From NCBI GenBank assembly GCA_964428905.1, contig CAYSAA010000199.1, forward strand, positions 1-40,374: DNA of 40,374 nucleotides, read 5' to 3'. Position numbers and translations under genes: made by a program. This document shows, one piece after another, positions 1-7,609 of this stretch. This DNA comes from CAYSAA01 sp964428905 (lineage in GTDB: Bacteria > Atribacterota > Phoenicimicrobiia > Phoenicimicrobiales > Stramentimicrobiaceae). Within the stretch, counting starts at the first letter, position 1, and each line of letters begins with the position of its first letter. The notes beneath the pieces were generated by a model. That model was not told where the DNA came from. It did not search any database and was given only the letters and a program-made list of their open reading frames with translations.

Positions 1-5
1 CTTCT

Positions 6-34
6 AAGAAGGTGTTTTTTTATGGTTAAATAAA
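6..34 (+). repeat. Terminator-like repeat, copy 1 (cut by window start)
   Basis: This 29-base stretch matches 7308-7336 at 28 of 29 positions. It consists of half a GAAGGTG hairpin arm, a run of T, and the tail ATGGTTAAATAAA. The left arm is mostly outside the window, although CTTC-taa-GAAG can still pair at 1-11. It looks like an intrinsic terminator or a small dispersed palindromic element. What lies upstream cannot be seen. Confidence 0.6.
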
Positions 35-39
35 GCCCC

Positions 40-285
40 TCAGTATATTGATGGATTCTTGCTATTAGGACGAATATGAAAATCTGAATCTTTTGACTAC
101 TCTTAAATATTATAGTACATTGATGGATAATAAAAGTCAGCAATATTGCAGAAATTTTGGTGTAAACCACCCTAGGGTTTTTGATTCATTTCGTGCTATG
201 ATTAAAGATAATATAGTAATATATTCCCAACCTGGATGAATTGCTTAAGCATGTGTTGATATCCAAGCTTGGACGGAGAGATGAT
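40..285. other. Gene-free stretch before the prenyltransferase; possible coding remnant
   Basis: No convincing gene lies here. One plus-strand frame stays open from a TAG at 66-68 to a TGA at 237-239, about 56 codons, and ends in an IYSQPG-like tail. It has no ribosome site and I do not recognise its product, so it may be the decayed 3' end of a lost gene. A 15-base direct repeat with one mismatch (AGTAYATTGATGGAT) occurs at 42-56 and 114-128. Confidence 0.3.
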
Positions 286-1122
286 ATGTTAAAAGAGTAC
301 TACAGGCTTAGCCGCCCCATCAATTCCCTGGCAGGCTGTATCGCCGTTTTCCTGAGCGGTTATGTGGCTGGAACAACATCATGGTGGCCGGTCATTATGG
401 CTGCAATTACGGTTTTATTCATTAATTCTTCCACCAATGCCTGGAATGACTACATCGATATTGAAATCGACAGGATAAACAAACCCGAGCGACCCTTGCT
501 AGTTGGACTGATCAGCCCAAGGGGAGCATTGACTTTTTCTATAGCCGGCTCTGCCCTTTCGCTGGTTACAGCAGCTTTTATTAATCAAACCGCTTTCCTG
601 ATTGCCCTCAGTTCCAATATCCTGCTCTATCTCTATTCCTGGAAACTCAAATGCACCGTCCTGCTGGGTAATGCAACCGTAGCCACTATCGTTGCCCTAT
701 GTTTCATTTTTGGCGGTGTTGCGGCAGATAATGCCCAGCCGACCATTATGCTTGCTGTTACCGCTTTTTTTACCGTGATAGGACGGGAAGTTCTTAAAAC
801 AATGGCTGATTACAAGGGAGATCTACAGCAAAACTGTCATACCATTGCCACAACCTGGGGTAAGGAGATTTCTGCAGTCTTTGTGGCAATCTTTTTGGCC
901 ATTGCAGCTGCAGCAATGCTTTTTACTTACTTCAGCGAACAATACAACCTTGCTTACCTGTTTTTAATCGTCTTTATCATGGTTCCTCTTTTTGTCTATA
1001 TTGCTTTAAAAGCCAGGAAGAATCCTGACAGCCAGGCATTGGAAAGAATCAGCCTTTGGATGAAATATGGTTACTTCGTCTGGTTTATAGCGGTAGCGTT
1101 GGGCGCAGGAATGGCTCTTTAA
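286..1122 (+). CDS. UbiA-family prenyltransferase, geranylgeranylglycerol-phosphate geranylgeranyltransferase-like
   Basis: This is an integral membrane prenyltransferase of 278 residues, a normal size for the UbiA family. The first Mg/diphosphate motif is the NDYIDIEIDRINKPERPL block near residues 54-71. The second is GREVLKTMADYKGD followed by the HTIATTWGK stretch. The phrase N-x-P-x-RPL and the DYKGD form resemble archaeal-type digeranylgeranylglyceryl phosphate synthases more than 4-hydroxybenzoate transferases; that subfamily call is by eye. About eight or nine hydrophobic segments are visible. The start at 286 is chosen because GGAG lies 7-8 bases upstream; a longer frame from TTG at 241 has no such site. 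A convergent dolichol-kinase-like gene follows. It could instead make a quinone or another prenylated lipid. Confidence 0.8.
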   Translation: MLKEYYRLSRPINSLAGCIAVFLSGYVAGTTSWWPVIMAAITVLFINSSTNAWNDYIDIEIDRINKPERPLLVGLISPRGALTFSIAGSALSLVTAAFINQTAFLIALSSNILLYLYSWKLKCTVLLGNATVATIVALCFIFGGVAADNAQPTIMLAVTAFFTVIGREVLKTMADYKGDLQQNCHTIATTWGKEISAVFVAIFLAIAAAAMLFTYFSEQYNLAYLFLIVFIMVPLFVYIALKARKNPDSQALERISLWMKYGYFVWFIAVALGAGMAL

Positions 1123-1178
1123 AAGGTAGAAGGTAAATTCATTAGTGCACGTGCTATATTGATTGAAGCACCTTTGTT

Positions 1179-1961
1179 TCAGACAAGCAAAGCTAAGAAG
1201 TAAATCACCATTGTCGTAGCGATGGGAACGGTAAGATCATCTAACATTGAGGGAGAAAACAGCTCCACTAAAGTTCCTGTTAAACTTGTTATCAAGGAAT
1301 AGATAAAGACCAACTTAAGGGTAAGCATTTTTTGATTGATAGGATTACCCAGCCCATAGAAATAAAAGGCTGAAAAACATAACAGAAATGCGGAAAGAAA
1401 AAAAGTTAACGAACCTTCGAACGTCCTTTGAGATCCAGTATAGGCAGGAGCCAATATAATTCTGCCATACTTTTTACCGATTAATGAGGCAAAGGTATCA
1501 CTGATAATCATAATCAAAATGCCACAGATCGGAAAATAGAGTTGATCAGGTGCAAATACAGCGAAGATGGTAATAAGTACTGTTATGGAGACACCGTAGT
1601 AAAAGGGGCCCTGTAAGCGCCCTACCATTTCTTCAGCCTCTTCGCCAATTGATTCATACAGTTCCTGCAGTTGTCTGACAGAACTGTCCCGGGAGCTGAA
1701 ATAGATAATAATGGTCATACTCAGGGCAATATAAACTGCATGCAAAGGTAATATAAAAAAGGGAACAATCAGCACTACCAAACCTGAACATAGATGGACG
1801 ATCTTCCGGGCAACAAATTTAGAAATCAGATCTTTCTTTTTCAGATAAACAGGAACTAAAATGGTAATAAAAACATAACCATAGGCTATGCCGATGAGGA
1901 CTAAATCGGATAGAAAATCCGCCAGTGTGTAATTCGTAACGATTTCAGTAAGTTTTCCCAT
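1179..1961 (-). CDS. Dolichol/phytol kinase-like integral membrane protein (SEC59/DGK1/VTE5 family)
   Basis: This is a 260-residue polytopic membrane protein with seven or eight hydrophobic segments. It carries the family signatures ARKIVHLCSG near residue 50, LQGPFYYGVS near 115, SDTFASLIGKKYG near 155, an R-x-FEGS segment, and a terminal VELFSPSMLDDLTVP block. Family members are usually CTP-dependent kinases of polyprenols such as dolichol or phytol, or cytidylyltransferase-like enzymes, acting in the membrane. The gene converges on the UbiA prenyltransferase at 286-1122, so both may serve isoprenoid lipid metabolism; this is inferred from proximity only. The start has only a weak upstream ribosome site. 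Confidence 0.72.
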   Translation of the reverse strand: MGKLTEIVTNYTLADFLSDLVLIGIAYGYVFITILVPVYLKKKDLISKFVARKIVHLCSGLVVLIVPFFILPLHAVYIALSMTIIIYFSSRDSSVRQLQELYESIGEEAEEMVGRLQGPFYYGVSITVLITIFAVFAPDQLYFPICGILIMIISDTFASLIGKKYGRIILAPAYTGSQRTFEGSLTFFLSAFLLCFSAFYFYGLGNPINQKMLTLKLVFIYSLITSLTGTLVELFSPSMLDDLTVPIATTMVIYFLALLV

Positions 1962-2310
1962 GAATTATTTGTTTATCTTTCTTAAGTGAGTTAAATCTCA
2001 CGATAATATAACCTTGCAACAAGCTTATCCACCAAACAATTACAGTATATTTTTTATGGTATTTGATGTCAAGCCTACGAATTGCCTCATCAAAAAAGTA
2101 CACAAAAAATATCGATAAGTTAATGGAGTCACTGAAGTGGATCAAAAGGATTAAGAAACAGTTATTTGTCATTTTCTGCTTATTGAGATACTCAAACTGA
2201 AAAATGAGTGCTGCCAGCTTACCCTTCATGAGTTGTAGTAGATGTAAAAATTCAGAAAATACCTCATGGGAAAGGAAGAAAGGATTTTTTATTCAACACA
2301 TCAAACAATA

Positions 2311-2326
2311 TTTCAAACAGAGAACA
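2311..2326. repeat. Short repeat, copy 1 (16 bases)
   Basis: TTTCAAACAGAGAACA occurs here and at 7573-7588. Both copies lie 14-21 bases beyond the stop codon of a minus-strand gene, the aldolase here and the geranylgeranyl reductase there. No hairpin with a T-tract is evident, so the role is unknown. Confidence 0.4.
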
Positions 2327-2340
2327 ATTACTTGTATCAT

Positions 2341-3117
2341 TTATTCCCTGATTTCAGCTACGGCTTTTTTATAGACATTTGTCAAAAATACTACATCCTG
2401 GTTTAAAGTTACACCATTAAATCCATCTTTAAGATATTGTTTTGCTTCTTTTGGGGTACCGGAATGCATAAAGACAAATTTTCCGGCAGCCTTTGTTGCT
2501 TTTAAGATCCTTTTTATTGCAGCAAGAAACTCAGTATCATCAAATTTTGCCGGTTTATTAAGAGCCACCGAGAGATCATAAGGACCAACGAAGATTCCAT
2601 CAATACCACCAATCAAACATATTTCTTCAATATTTTCCAGAAAACCCCTGGTTTCACATTGTGGGATTAGCATGGTCTCATCATTGCATACTTGAAAATA
2701 TTTTTCTATATCACCATTAGAAAAAGGCTCAAAACCAAATCCTCCACTTCTGGCCATTGCAACACCTCGTTGGCCTATTGGATAATATTTACCGTATTTC
2801 ACTACATTCTTTACATCATCCGGATTTTCCATACAGGGAATAATCAGGCCTTTTGCACCAACATCAAGCATTTTTAGTATGGAATCACGATTATGATTTT
2901 TAACACGTACCAGTGGTGTGATACCACGCAATTCTGCGGCAATAATAAAATTTAGTGTACTTTCCACATCAGCAGGACCATGCTCAGAATCTATAACAAG
3001 AAAATCCAGGCCTGCAAGCCCCAAACATTCCACAGCTAAAGTACTGTTAAGCCCGAAAAATGTTCCAATTACAGGTGTTCCATTTTTCATTTTTCTCTTC
3101 ATTTTATTCTCCATCAT
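2341..3117 (-). CDS. HpcH/HpaI-family class II aldolase
   Basis: This is a 258-residue TIM-barrel aldolase of the HpcH/HpaI (2-keto-3-deoxy acid or 4-hydroxy-2-oxo acid aldolase) family. Members cleave 4-hydroxy-2-oxo acids to pyruvate plus an aldehyde using a divalent metal. Visible signatures are VIGTFFGLNS near the N terminus, IDSEHGP (general-base and metal region), RVKNHNRDSILKMLDVGAKG, QCETRGFLENIEEI with the metal-ligand Glu, and IDGIFVGPYDLS. The exact substrate cannot be told. The start at 3117 has GGGAG six bases upstream; a start a few codons later at MKRKM is also possible. The neighbours give no pathway context, and the gene stands alone between intergenic gaps. Confidence 0.85.
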   Translation of the reverse strand: MMENKMKRKMKNGTPVIGTFFGLNSTLAVECLGLAGLDFLVIDSEHGPADVESTLNFIIAAELRGITPLVRVKNHNRDSILKMLDVGAKGLIIPCMENPDDVKNVVKYGKYYPIGQRGVAMARSGGFGFEPFSNGDIEKYFQVCNDETMLIPQCETRGFLENIEEICLIGGIDGIFVGPYDLSVALNKPAKFDDTEFLAAIKRILKATKAAGKFVFMHSGTPKEAKQYLKDGFNGVTLNQDVVFLTNVYKKAVAEIRE

Positions 3118-3213
3118 TCTTCACTCCCTTTTAATTCAGTTCATAAATATAAAACAATTTAAATCTTATGTTTATTTATATCTCAACTGTTGAGACCTGA
3201 CCACTTAGAATTT

Positions 3214-3786
3214 TTATAACTCACTTGCATGTCCTATTATGAATATTTTTTCCATTTTAGAAATTCCTGAAATAAAAGAATTATCCGTTTTTTTCTTTCT
3301 ATCAAAATCTTCCTTTTCATAAATATAGTAATTGATTTCTCTTTGAAATTCCTGCTCTAATTTACTCAACCCTTCAATTAATTTATCTTCATCAACCTTC
3401 CCTATAATCAAAATATCTATATCACTGTCTTCCCTTTCTTCTCCTTTGGCAAAGGGTCCGTAAATGAAAGCTTGCCTTATGCCTTTAAACTTTATTAAAA
3501 CATCACGTAGTATTTTGGGAACCCCGGAGGTTTTAATGATAATACTTTTAAATTCATTAAAAAGAGGATAGGAGTGATTCAGATAATAGTAAACTAGGTT
3601 TCCTTTATTTTCTCTGAGAAAGAGACCTGATCTTTCCAATTTGATTAATTCGCGACGTATATTGGCTACGGAATAGTTGAGTATTCTCTCAAGTTCTCTT
3701 AAATAATATTTCTTGTTAGGATTCGTAACATATAAAGTGAGAAGGCCTTCTCTTAATTTAGATTTTTTGATTGAAAATAAACCCAT
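3214..3786 (-). CDS. Winged-helix + nucleotidyltransferase domain protein
   Basis: The N-terminal 80 residues read as a winged-helix DNA-binding domain (YYLRELERILNYSVANIRRE, then a wing before LVYYYL). The C-terminal half is a minimal nucleotidyltransferase fold: YGPFAKGEEREDSDIDILI, with the paired Asp ligands of the pol-beta/MNT type. The usual GS of the family is GP here. Such HTH-NTase proteins often act as autoregulated toxin-antitoxin or regulatory components, but no HEPN partner is adjacent. The start at 3786 has AAGGA about nine bases upstream; a longer frame from TTG at 3810 would run through direct repeats that look like an operator. About 190 residues. Confidence 0.7.
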   Translation of the reverse strand: MGLFSIKKSKLREGLLTLYVTNPNKKYYLRELERILNYSVANIRRELIKLERSGLFLRENKGNLVYYYLNHSYPLFNEFKSIIIKTSGVPKILRDVLIKFKGIRQAFIYGPFAKGEEREDSDIDILIIGKVDEDKLIEGLSKLEQEFQREINYYIYEKEDFDRKKKTDNSFISGISKMEKIFIIGHASEL

Positions 3787-3840
3787 AATTGTAGTCCTTT
3801 TTGAATACAATTGTAGTATCTTTTGACTAAGAAGTCAAAG
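3787..3840. promoter_or_regulatory. Probable operator region of the HTH-NTase gene
   Basis: Two imperfect direct repeats beginning AATTGTAGT lie at 3787-3804 and 3809-3826, 22 bases apart (about two helical turns). They are followed by an inverted repeat TTTGACT (3822-3828) / AGTCAAA (3833-3839). They abut the start codon of the winged-helix gene, so autoregulation is a reasonable inference. No binding evidence exists. Confidence 0.4.
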
Positions 3841-3913
3841 TATAATTGGTACACCTTTGAAGCCTAAGCCCCAAATTTTTTTACAAGATGGGAAGATGAT
3901 GTATAAGTAAATT

Positions 3914-3943
3914 GAAAAAGTCATATTTCAAGACTTGACCCCC
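3914..3943 (-). repeat. GGGGTCA-type dispersed repeat, copy 1
   Basis: Read on the minus strand this begins GGGGGTCAAGTCTTGA and runs to a CTTTTTC tail. It aligns base for base over about 29 positions with 7495-7523 and partly with 9842-9870. Motifs of this kind commonly mark the ends or relics of REP/RAYT-type (Y1 transposase-associated) elements; that link is from memory and no transposase is in the window. Confidence 0.45.
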
Positions 3944-3992
3944 ACTAGTTTGATAAATGGAAATGGTGATGGAATTTATATTGTAAATTAAT

Positions 3993-6900
3993 CTATAAAT
4001 TCTTTTTGTCAAGATTGATGGACCATTCAAATGAGTCGACTAAAATTCCTTGTAGGGTACTAGTACTAATATGGCTTTCATTACGGATACCGCCGGATGC
4101 AGTCAGATCAGTACTCTTCTTGGCCTGCCATACCGGATTTAAGGGAAGTCCTTCTGGAGCTGTATCGCTACCCCTGTGAGTCACCTGAAATATATCTTCC
4201 TTCGAATCACTGCTGGATGTGGAATTCGTTTCATAACCCTGGGAAGTGCGGCGTGTATAATGGCCGGTGGAATTTTCATTGACATTCATATCTACTTCCA
4301 GTGTAGGAATATGGACCCAAAGAATCTTCCCCGTTTCCGGTTCATAGTATATGTCTGCCCGTATATGCCCTCGTTCAATGTTCCTCAGGGTCTCTTCATT
4401 CAGTCCCATGGATGACCATTGCTTTGTATAGTTTATCTCCCATTCATTTGACATTCCACCAGAATCGGTTCTTTCTCCCTGGGATTTTGAGTTATAATGG
4501 CCACCGGCCGAATTAATACTACAATTCTTAACCCGATATCTCACTTTCATCAAGCCGGTTTCTGAGTCTAGTTTCGCTTGCGGTGTCTTAATAATACTTT
4601 CCATAAAACCGCGAATAGCCTCTACCTGATCGGCCTTAACATCCTTCATCATTTCCTGCATCTGGTCAAGGGCTGCCTCCTGCTGTGGCAGGATCCTTTC
4701 ACTAAGATCCAGTTCCAGGCGAAGAGTAACGGACCGCTTCCCAGCAGCATTACGGGACTGTGTTTCGGTGGTTTGCACATCAATCCTAAAAGTACTTTCG
4801 AGGCTTTCTCGCTCTTCGATGCTTCGGGTAAGAGTTACAGTTCCTACGTAGCAACGGGAGGTATGTTCGGGTGTAATGGCTAAAATCTCTGAAAGAATCA
4901 TCTTACTATCAGAGCAACTAATAACAATGTAGACTTCGGAAAAATTCTGGGAATCGATATTCAAGCAAAACAGCCGCTCTTCCAGGCCTGTCCAATCCTC
5001 ATATGCTTTACGCCCATCCCTGTAATGGACGATCGCCTGGATACTTAGCTTACCGGGATACTTTTGGAAGGGAATCAGATCAAATCGCACTGCCGGCGCA
5101 TCGGCTCCCTGGTTTGTATTTGTTACTTCAAAATAAGCTGCCTGTATCCCCTTTAAATTTACAATACCTCCAGCAATTCCTTGATTATCAAGCGACAGTT
5201 TCTGCATTCCATGGATAGGTAAAAGAATCAATGGGTCTTCTCCTCCAAAACGTCCAATCGTATCGGGGATTTTTCCGTCCTCCGGTTCAACATCCAGTGT
5301 TACCAAGCTGTAATCTTTCCAAACATCATCAAAATTGCCTATGGCATTCTGAACGGCATCAATTTCTGAATATCCATCCCTTCGATTTTCCCAAATCAAT
5401 CGAATAACCGAGTCTGTTTTTGGATTTACATTGGTCAAATAATAGGGGAATAAATAGACTCCATAGACACCACTATCTGAATCGGTATCCAGTCTTTCTG
5501 TACGGGCCATTTCGTATTCAAAGGCATCCTCCATATATTCCTGTTCTGTATTCCAGGTACTGTTGATGTAATTTTCAGACCAGACAGCCGTGCTCTCTTC
5601 CAGCCATGTCTCTGAATATTCTGCAAAAGAAGCCTGAAAAACATGGAAAAGTTCGTGTGCCAGTGTCCCACCCAATACATTTTCCTGCTGACATTGATTT
5701 GCTGAAATAAAAATGATAGGTTCATCTGTTATTTCATCGTTAAAGACATACCCGCAACTTTCGTTTTGTTTTGCTTCCTCTTCTGCCTGAATTTTCTCTT
5801 CTTCTGTTGCCGTTTCATCTACTTCCGGCTCAACTAAATTGTTAAAGATGAATATGTAAATATTATTTGTGCTTGCAGCGGGCACATCGACGCCCAGAAG
5901 TTCCCTAAACCGTTCATAGATTTTTTCTGACTTGATGAGATGGTGCGCAAGATGAACTTTAGCAGCCTCACTTTGAAGACCTATGATGACCAGATGATAT
6001 CCATTTTCTGTTGTATAAACTTCTTCAACTAACCCTGGTTGTTCTTCAGCCCAGGCACTCATGATTACACTGAAAGCCGAATCATTTTGTGAAAATTCCT
6101 CTGACCCCTGAAGTTTTTTATGCCAAAAACTGTCCGGATTCAACGGAGATAGAAAGTACGGCTGCAGCTCCCACCTGGTCTCCTCATCCAGTTGTTCTAA
6201 ATCTTTTTGCACCTGCTTTAACGTTGGCGTTCCGCTCCGTCCTGCACTGTTGAGCCGATAGATTTCAGGTGCCAGTGAAGGTCGGAAGAGTGAGAAAACC
6301 CGATAGCGGGCAACCTGATTGATGTCTATTTGTCCGGTTTTCAAATCATGAGTTAGTTGTTTTCCCGGAGACAACCGGCGAATTTTAATTGCTTGTTCAG
6401 TCATTGGACCACCAAGCACTTCGGCCTTTACCTGGATTGTTTTCCCCGATTCCAAAGGAGAATCGGGAACAAGGATGATTTGCCTGAAGTCCGGTGACCA
6501 TCGAACAGTCCACTTCCCTATTCCTGAATCTATTTCAACGTTAAAGAAAGCCGGGTCCAACGGTTGAGAAAATCGGATAATAAGCAGCTGGTCTAATTCC
6601 AGAAAACCGTCACTGCTTACAGTAGGGAAAAACATTTTTAAAGGATGACTGCTTACCGGGGTGTTAATTGGAAAGTCAGCATGTTGAACTTTGCTGTCCT
6701 CTGCAGGTAAGTGGGAATCTTTTGCTGGAGGGGCATTTGTAATGGTTGTATCACTATTCCCGGGAATGGTTTCATCCTGGGATATCGAATCAGAATCTAC
6801 TTGGGGTGTAGTATCTGTAGCAGGAACCTGATTATTGACGGTCTGTGACTGCGATTTTCTAATAAGGGCAATAATTACATGGGTACGTCCATTTTTTGAT

Positions 6901-7235
6901 TCCGCTGTCAGGAAAAATTGGTCACCATGGTTTTCAAGCATAAGCATGTTTTTATTCCCGGCGGACACGACCATCCCTGATGGCCATCCCTTCTGTTCCA
7001 TGGCCTGATTGTAGAAACGCGCCACCTCTTCCGAAGAGGCCTCCACAACCATTTCAAACTGCCCGGATCCCTCGTAGATACTTTCCTTTTCAATGTCAGC
7101 ACCGTCCATAAGCGGAATTTCTCCACCCATAATGGTCTGTCCGTTCGATGTCAGTACTGCATAAGAAAAAAGAATAATGACAAAGACTATCCCAACAACT
7201 CTCATATCCCGGATTTTTTTCCTCACTGCAACCAT
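3993..7235 (-). CDS. Large exported protein with HExxH metallopeptidase-like domain
   Basis: This is a 1080-residue protein with an N-terminal signal anchor (IVFVIILFSYAVL, residues about 14-26) after a basic start. Residues about 40-130 form a small alpha/beta domain. A low-complexity linker rich in T, S, P and D spans about 130-190. An Ig-like domain follows, near 205-285 (FSQPLDPAFF, then W-x-P and PL-x-SG-x-T). The putative peptidase core has AHELFHVFQ near 525-533, with a downstream WLEESTAVW offering a third Glu ligand, the pattern of gluzincins. An acidic stretch (EVDETATEEEK) precedes it. The C-terminal 400 residues look beta-rich and unassigned. A GAGAGG-type ribosome site supports the start. 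I do not recognise the full architecture; the substrate is unknown, though it probably acts outside the cell. Confidence 0.75.
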   Translation of the reverse strand: MVAVRKKIRDMRVVGIVFVIILFSYAVLTSNGQTIMGGEIPLMDGADIEKESIYEGSGQFEMVVEASSEEVARFYNQAMEQKGWPSGMVVSAGNKNMLMLENHGDQFFLTAESKNGRTHVIIALIRKSQSQTVNNQVPATDTTPQVDSDSISQDETIPGNSDTTITNAPPAKDSHLPAEDSKVQHADFPINTPVSSHPLKMFFPTVSSDGFLELDQLLIIRFSQPLDPAFFNVEIDSGIGKWTVRWSPDFRQIILVPDSPLESGKTIQVKAEVLGGPMTEQAIKIRRLSPGKQLTHDLKTGQIDINQVARYRVFSLFRPSLAPEIYRLNSAGRSGTPTLKQVQKDLEQLDEETRWELQPYFLSPLNPDSFWHKKLQGSEEFSQNDSAFSVIMSAWAEEQPGLVEEVYTTENGYHLVIIGLQSEAAKVHLAHHLIKSEKIYERFRELLGVDVPAASTNNIYIFIFNNLVEPEVDETATEEEKIQAEEEAKQNESCGYVFNDEITDEPIIFISANQCQQENVLGGTLAHELFHVFQASFAEYSETWLEESTAVWSENYINSTWNTEQEYMEDAFEYEMARTERLDTDSDSGVYGVYLFPYYLTNVNPKTDSVIRLIWENRRDGYSEIDAVQNAIGNFDDVWKDYSLVTLDVEPEDGKIPDTIGRFGGEDPLILLPIHGMQKLSLDNQGIAGGIVNLKGIQAAYFEVTNTNQGADAPAVRFDLIPFQKYPGKLSIQAIVHYRDGRKAYEDWTGLEERLFCLNIDSQNFSEVYIVISCSDSKMILSEILAITPEHTSRCYVGTVTLTRSIEERESLESTFRIDVQTTETQSRNAAGKRSVTLRLELDLSERILPQQEAALDQMQEMMKDVKADQVEAIRGFMESIIKTPQAKLDSETGLMKVRYRVKNCSINSAGGHYNSKSQGERTDSGGMSNEWEINYTKQWSSMGLNEETLRNIERGHIRADIYYEPETGKILWVHIPTLEVDMNVNENSTGHYTRRTSQGYETNSTSSSDSKEDIFQVTHRGSDTAPEGLPLNPVWQAKKSTDLTASGGIRNESHISTSTLQGILVDSFEWSINLDKKNL

Positions 7236-7284
7236 CTTTTTTACCTCTCTTCACAAGTAAATATCGCACCCGCATAGCGGTAGC

Positions 7285-7336
7285 TTTTTTAACCATTACC
7301 ACCTTCAAAGAAGGTGGTTTTTTATGGTTAAATAAA
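7285..7336 (+). terminator. Hairpin with T-tract, repeat copy 2
   Basis: A 9-base-pair stem ACCACCTTC (7298-7306) / GAAGGTGGT (7310-7318) with an AAA loop runs into six T. An outer arm TTTAACCAT (7289-7297) pairs with ATGGTTAAA (7324-7332). A smaller CCGC-ATA-GCGG hairpin followed by TAGCTTTTTT precedes it. The form is that of a plus-strand intrinsic terminator, yet no plus-strand gene ends here. Its 3' half recurs at 6-34, so it may be a dispersed element lying upstream of the metalloprotease gene. Confidence 0.55.
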
Positions 7337-7494
7337 ATATCTTAACGGCAAAACTGTTTTTAACGCAATCAATAATAACCATTGCAGCCATTCCATTTTA
7401 TAGCAAACTATTCTTCCGAGGAAATAGGTTCTTTTCCCTGCCGGAATACCTTTTATTATTATACTTAAAACCTGAATGCTTTTCCAGGAGTAAT

Positions 7495-7523
7495 GGGGTC
7501 AGATCTTGATTTATCAGTTTTTC
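7495..7523 (+). repeat. GGGGTCA-type dispersed repeat, copy 2
   Basis: It begins GGGGTCAGATCTTGA and ends in TTTTTC. It aligns without gaps to the minus-strand copy at 3914-3943, with a handful of mismatches. Confidence 0.45.
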
Positions 7524-7572
7524 TCATTTTCAACTTTTTTTAATTACCTTGCTGACAGAGTATAATATAACC

Positions 7573-7588
7573 TTTCAAACAGAGAACA
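7573..7588. repeat. Short repeat, copy 2 (16 bases)
   Basis: Identical to 2311-2326. It lies just beyond the stop codon of the reductase gene at 7610. Confidence 0.4.
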
Positions 7589-7609
7589 TCACCTGTTTGT
7601 ACTAATAGC

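Larger units (their letters stand above)
7337..7609. other. Intergenic stretch between metalloprotease and reductase genes
   Basis: Together with the hairpin element at 7285-7336 this makes a gap of about 370 bases. It holds a GGGGTCA-type repeat (7495-7523) and the 16-base repeat TTTCAAACAGAGAACA (7573-7588). No gene is supported. Confidence 0.5.

Noticed and set aside
1945..2229. A 94-codon minus-strand frame overlapping the dolichol-kinase-like gene by 17 bases.
   Set aside because: It has no ribosome site, no recognisable domain and a composition like translated AT-rich intergenic DNA. I left it out as a gene, though it cannot be excluded.
7096..7308. A 70-codon minus frame over the start of the metalloprotease gene.
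   Set aside because: It lies mostly inside the coding start of the metalloprotease gene in another frame and through the hairpin repeat, and its product matches nothing.
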